Positions 61,001 through 64,000 of a stretch of DNA of 64,000 nt are shown in pieces. Source of the DNA: Citreicoccus inhibens (lineage in GTDB: Bacteria > Myxococcota > Myxococcia > Myxococcales > Myxococcaceae); assembly GCF_019039035.1 (NCBI RefSeq), contig NZ_JAHNZT010000034.1, positions 27,052-91,051 of the forward strand, written 5' to 3'. Position 1 is the first letter of the stretch. Every line of letters starts with the position of its first letter. Made by a program: the position numbers and the translations under genes. A model generated the notes under the pieces. It made no database searches, was not told the DNA's origin, and worked only from the letters and a program-made list of their open reading frames with translations.

Positions 61001-63191
61001 GGCCACGAGGAGCGACTCGGAGTCGCGGCCGCGGCCGCGGCGGGTTTCAACCCACGCTCCTCGCGGACACGAGGAGCGACAAGCTGCGCGCCAAGAGCAT
61101 GGATGCCTTCCCAGAGTTTCAACCCACGCTCCTCGCGGACACGAGGAGCGACTGTTGTGCTGTTTCGTGAGTGGTTGCGGCGAGGCGTTTCAACCCACGC
61201 TCCTCGCGGACACGAGGAGCGACAGTATGCCGTGTCGATGACCAATTCCACCGTCGAGTTTCAACCCACGCTCCTCGCGGACACGAGGAGCGACGTGCTG
61301 TCGCGCTGGGACACGGCGCGCGCGATGGCGTTTCAACCCACGCTCCTCGCGGACACGAGGAGCGACCACGGCATCCGCCTGCCACTCCAGCCCATCCAGT
61401 TTCAACCCACGCTCCTCGCGGACACGAGGAGCGACCACGACCTCCAAGCGGCGTCCATTCGCCGCACAGTTTCAACCCACGCTCCTCGCGGACACGAGGA
61501 GCGACGGGTGCCAGGTGAAGACGAGAGGAGCAGGCCGTGGTTTCAACCCACGCTCCTCGCGGACACGAGGAGCGACGAACCACGTGTCCGCGCCTCGGGT
61601 GCCAAACCGTTTCAACCCACGCTCCTCGCGGACACGAGGAGCGACGGAGCGCCTCGGAAACTTGTGGCGCCACGTCGTGTTTCAACCCACGCTCCTCGCG
61701 GACACGAGGAGCGACAAGCTGAGCGCCCAGCTCCGCGTTGGGGTGAACGAGTTTCAACCCACGCTCCTCGCGGACACGAGGAGCGACGCGAGCGCTCGGG
61801 CCGAGCGATGTCGTGTACCGCGTTTCAACCCACGCTCCTCGCGGACACGAGGAGCGACTCCTCGCTGAGCTGCCGACACAGGCGCGTCCGGTTTCAACCC
61901 ACGCTCCTCGCGGACACGAGGAGCGACTGCCCCTCACCGTGCCCTATGTGGTGACGGTGGTTTCAACCCACGCTCCTCGCGGACACGAGGAGCGACTCTC
62001 GGATTGAAGGTCTGGAACGTCCATGGCGCCAGTTTCAACCCACGCTCCTCGCGGACACGAGGAGCGACCCGCGCTGGGCCCGAGCGCTGGCCATCAGCGC
62101 GGTTTCAACCCACGCTCCTCGCGGACACGAGGAGCGACGATTTGCTCCGGATTGGGTGGTGTAATTCGCTGGTTTCAACCCACGCTCCTCGCGGACACGA
62201 GGAGCGACCTACCCTGTCACCAAGGAGGTCATCGCGACCCTGTTTCAACCCACGCTCCTCGCGGACACGAGGAGCGACTTGGTGACCCACTACGAGCTGT
62301 TGCTGTCCCAGGTTTCAACCCACGCTCCTCGCGGACACGAGGAGCGACGATTTGCTCCGGATTGGGTGGTGTAATTCGCTGGTTTCAACCCACGCTCCTC
62401 GCGGACACGAGGAACGACCAACCGGGGACGCCTCGCCCCTGGGCAGGTCGCGTTTCAACCCACGCTCCTCGCGGACACGAGGAGCGACGGCTTGGCTGCG
62501 CACTGAGTGCGCAGACGCAGTTTCAACCCACGCTCCTCGCGGACACGAGGAGCGACCTGCCCGAGCGCGCGGCGTTGTAGAGTGCCTTGAGTTTCAACCC
62601 ACGCTCCTCGCGGACACGAGGAGCGACTTTGCTGCTCGTTAGCCCGTCGATTCCAGAGGCGTCGTTTCAACCCACGCTCCTCGCGGACACGAGGAGCGAC
62701 GAGTCCATGCCGAGGTAAGACGTGGATGTGAGGTTTCAACCCACGCTCCTCGCGGACACGAGGAGCGACGCGCGAGCCGCGCGAACTCCTCACGCTGCCT
62801 GGTTTCAACCCACGCTCCTCGCGGACACGAGGAGCGACAACCCGGGAGATTATTTATCCGCGACAATCGCGTTTCAACCCACGCTCCTCGCGGACACGAG
62901 GAGCGACGCGCTCTGCGCGGCGCGAGGTAACCGTCAACTCGTTTCAACCCACGCTCCTCGCGGACACGAGGAGCGACGCAGCGCAGCGTGGAGCAAGCCG
63001 CGAGCAACCCGACGTTTCAACCCACGCTCCTCGCAGACACGAGGAGCGACTCAGATTTGCGGGCGCAGGCTGAATCTCGCAACAGGTTTCAACCCACGCT
63101 CCTCGCGGACACGAGGAGCGACTTTGACGCCGTCAACACAGGCTACGGGTTGCGGTTTCAACCCACGCTCCTCGCGGACACGAGGAGCGAC
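58012..63191 (-). CRISPR. CRISPR array, 74 repeats of 37 bp, leader side to the right
   Basis: 74 copies of a 37-bp repeat occur at 64-73-bp spacing, with 73 complete spacers of mostly 32-36 bp. On the plus strand the repeat begins GTTTCAACCCACGCTCCTCG and ends CGAGGAGCGAC. Read on the minus strand it starts GTCGCTCCTCG and ends GGGTTGAAAC. The stem CGCTCCTCG/CGAGGAGCG is a perfect 9-bp pair around a 6-base loop. Repeats ending TTGAAAC are typical of type I-C and of several type III arrays. The first two copies at the left (58012 and 58082) are degenerate, which marks the old, leader-distal end. Transcription is therefore expected on the minus strand from the right. Canonical repeats run from 58153 to 63191. 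No cas gene is in the window. Confidence 0.97.
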
Positions 63192-63226
63192 AATGCCGAT
63201 GCCAAAGAGGCCGATGAAGAACCTGG
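63192..63226 (-). other. Terminal spacer-length segment before the insertion element
   Basis: These 35 bases (starting aatgccgatg) follow the last intact repeat. They have normal spacer length but are followed by an insertion element and not by another repeat. It is probably the most leader-proximal spacer in this part of the array, cut at or near its end. It cannot be excluded that a few bases belong to the target duplication of the element. Confidence 0.6.
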
Positions 63227-63279
63227 TGTAGCCCCCATTTCAAACGGACAGGTCGCTAACGCATAGGACCAGCCTAGGA

Positions 63280-63675
63280 ATGGACGCGAAGACACACGAA
63301 GTAGAGGTCATCCAGCCAGCCCGAGCAGGACGTCGTCGACGCTTCAGTGCGGATGAGAAGCGCCGGTTTCTGGAAGAGACGATGGCCCCCGGGCAGAGCG
63401 TCTCCTCGGTGGCTCGCCGGTACGGACTGTCGGCGAGCATGTTGTTCCACTGGAGGAGGCTGGTAGAGGAAGGGACTATGTCCAGCCTAGGCACAGAAGA
63501 ATCGGTGGTCCCCGAGTCCGAGGTTAAGCGCCTCCAGGCCCAGGTGAAGGAGCTGGAGCGGTTGCTGGGCAAGAAGACGATGGAGAACGAGATTCTGAAG
63601 GAAGCATTGGAGCTCGCCCGCCCAAAAAAACATTCCTCGCAGCGCAGCTTGCCACCCAAGGGCGGTATCCCTTGA
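63280..63675 (+). CDS. IS3-family transposase OrfA
   Basis: A 131-residue protein: an N-terminal basic HTH domain (RRRRFSADEKRRFLEETMAP, then SVSSVARRYGLSASMLFHWR) and a C-terminal leucine zipper (VKRLQAQVKELERLLGKKTM, ENEILKEALELARPKK). The KELxRLLGKKTMENExLKEA block is nearly identical to IS2 InsC. In IS3 elements OrfA binds the ends, and the fusion OrfAB is the transposase. The frame is read through a slippery A7 at 63624-63630 just before its stop, which lets a -1 shift join it to OrfB. Confidence 0.95.
   Translation: MDAKTHEVEVIQPARAGRRRRFSADEKRRFLEETMAPGQSVSSVARRYGLSASMLFHWRRLVEEGTMSSLGTEESVVPESEVKRLQAQVKELERLLGKKTMENEILKEALELARPKKHSSQRSLPPKGGIP
63624..63630 (+). promoter_or_regulatory. 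Slippery A7 site for programmed -1 frameshifting
   Basis: Seven consecutive A residues lie where the OrfA and OrfB frames overlap. Poly-A slippery sites drive -1 frameshifting in IS3-family elements, and here the -1 frame joins an OrfB that stays open for at least 120 codons. Confidence 0.75.
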
Positions 63676-64000
63676 AGGCCGTGGCGGAGGCCCTGGGCGT
63701 CTCCAGGAGCAACCTGGTGCGCAGCACGTCTGCTACCGCGCCCAGCAAGCCGCGCGGCGGTTACCTGAAGGCGGATGACGAATGGCTGCTACCCCTGGTC
63801 CGCGCCGTCGTCCACCAGCGGGCCAGCTATGGCTACCGGCGCGTCACGGCGCTGGTGAACCGACAGCGGGCCTCCGAGGGCAAGCCCGGGGTGAACCACA
63901 AGCGCGTCTACCGGGTGATGAAGGCCGCGGGCCTGTTGTTGGCGCGCCACACGGGCAAGCCCACTCGCACCCACGAGGGGACCATTGTGACGCTCAAGAG
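63624..64000 (+). CDS. IS3-family transposase OrfB (DDE integrase), 3' end outside the window
   Basis: In the -1 frame relative to OrfA, from the slippery A7, translation continues unbroken to the window edge: KTFLAAQLATQGRYPLKAVA, then GVSRSNLVR and RASYGYRRVTALVNRQRASE, with NHKRVYRVMKAAGLLLARHT following. This is the HTH_21 part of IS2 InsD (TYGYRRVWALLRRQ and NAKRVYRIMRQNALLLER). The catalytic rve/DDE domain would start just beyond the window. No good independent start codon was seen, so it is probably made mainly as an OrfAB fusion by -1 frameshifting. Confidence 0.9.

Larger units (their letters stand above)
63227..64000 (+). mobile_element. IS3-family (IS2 subgroup) insertion sequence, right end outside the window
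   Basis: The element probably starts at TGTAGCCCCC (63227), which begins TG like IS3-family ends and resembles the IS2 left end. It encodes OrfA at 63280 and OrfB in the -1 frame from 63624 to beyond the window. The right inverted repeat and any target duplication are not visible. It sits in the leader-proximal part of the CRISPR array. Confidence 0.85.

Noticed and set aside
58138..63231. Many overlapping open frames on both strands encoding repeats such as FQPTLLADTRSD and STHAPRGHEER
   Set aside because: They are translations of the CRISPR repeat. Three reading frames of the repeat lack stops and the spacers are GC-rich, so frames stay open by chance; they have no start signals and change frame with spacer length.
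63192..63260. CRISPR leader immediately right of the last repeat
   Set aside because: Only one spacer-length segment follows before the IS end; the sequence lacks the AT-rich character expected of a leader, so the leader is probably beyond the element.

Overview
The window is high-GC, gene-dense DNA that looks myxobacterial (Myxococcus, Corallococcus or Pyxidicoccus-like). The evidence is the strong G/C third-position bias, two long hybrid histidine kinases, several sigma/anti-sigma pairs, a histone H1-like Lys/Arg/Ala-rich protein, uncharacterised lipoproteins and barrel proteins, and a cassette that looks like the SitB-SitA-SitI kin-discrimination system known from Myxococcus xanthus. The taxonomic call is inference: no rRNA or tRNA gene was seen.

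Bases 1-26,500 are mostly chromosomal housekeeping and regulation. They hold an acyltransferase fragment, a CPA1 cation/H+ antiporter coupled to a TrkA-N/cyclic-nucleotide-binding regulator, a TPR protein, an aldehyde dehydrogenase, and a BlaI repressor plus M56 peptidase pair with a visible operator. An MBL hydrolase, an AraC regulator, a stand-alone SitB-like protein, an RpoE-type sigma/anti-sigma operon, a LysR regulator divergent from a secreted hydrolase, an orphan MacB/ADOP permease, hemF and a DUF3467 protein follow.

Bases 26,500-52,000 hold a PAS-GAF hybrid kinase and an AttEFGH-like ABC exporter operon. They also hold a second ECF sigma/anti-sigma pair, an epimerase, a tightly packed glpK-lipoprotein-PCD-barrel operon, a beta-propeller lipoprotein, the H1-like protein, and dapE and dapD around an orphan ChrR-like cupin anti-sigma factor. 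A second hybrid kinase has an N-terminus resembling the plant ethylene receptor ETR1. A glycosyltransferase, a CmpB-like membrane protein, mreB and an ornithine cyclodeaminase-family enzyme complete this part.

Bases 52,000-64,000 are accessory DNA with visibly lower GC. A minus-strand sitB-sitA-sitI-like operon ends in a small toxin domain and its probable immunity protein. Next come a GST gene divergent from its LysR regulator, with a perfect 10-bp inverted repeat between them, and a small exported protein. From 58,012 to 63,191 lies a CRISPR array of 74 repeats of 37 bp. Its degenerate repeats are on the left, so the leader side is on the right. There an IS3-family (IS2 subgroup) element starts exactly after one spacer-length segment and runs off the window. 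No cas gene is present in the window.

All functional calls rest on reading motifs by eye; no database search was run.
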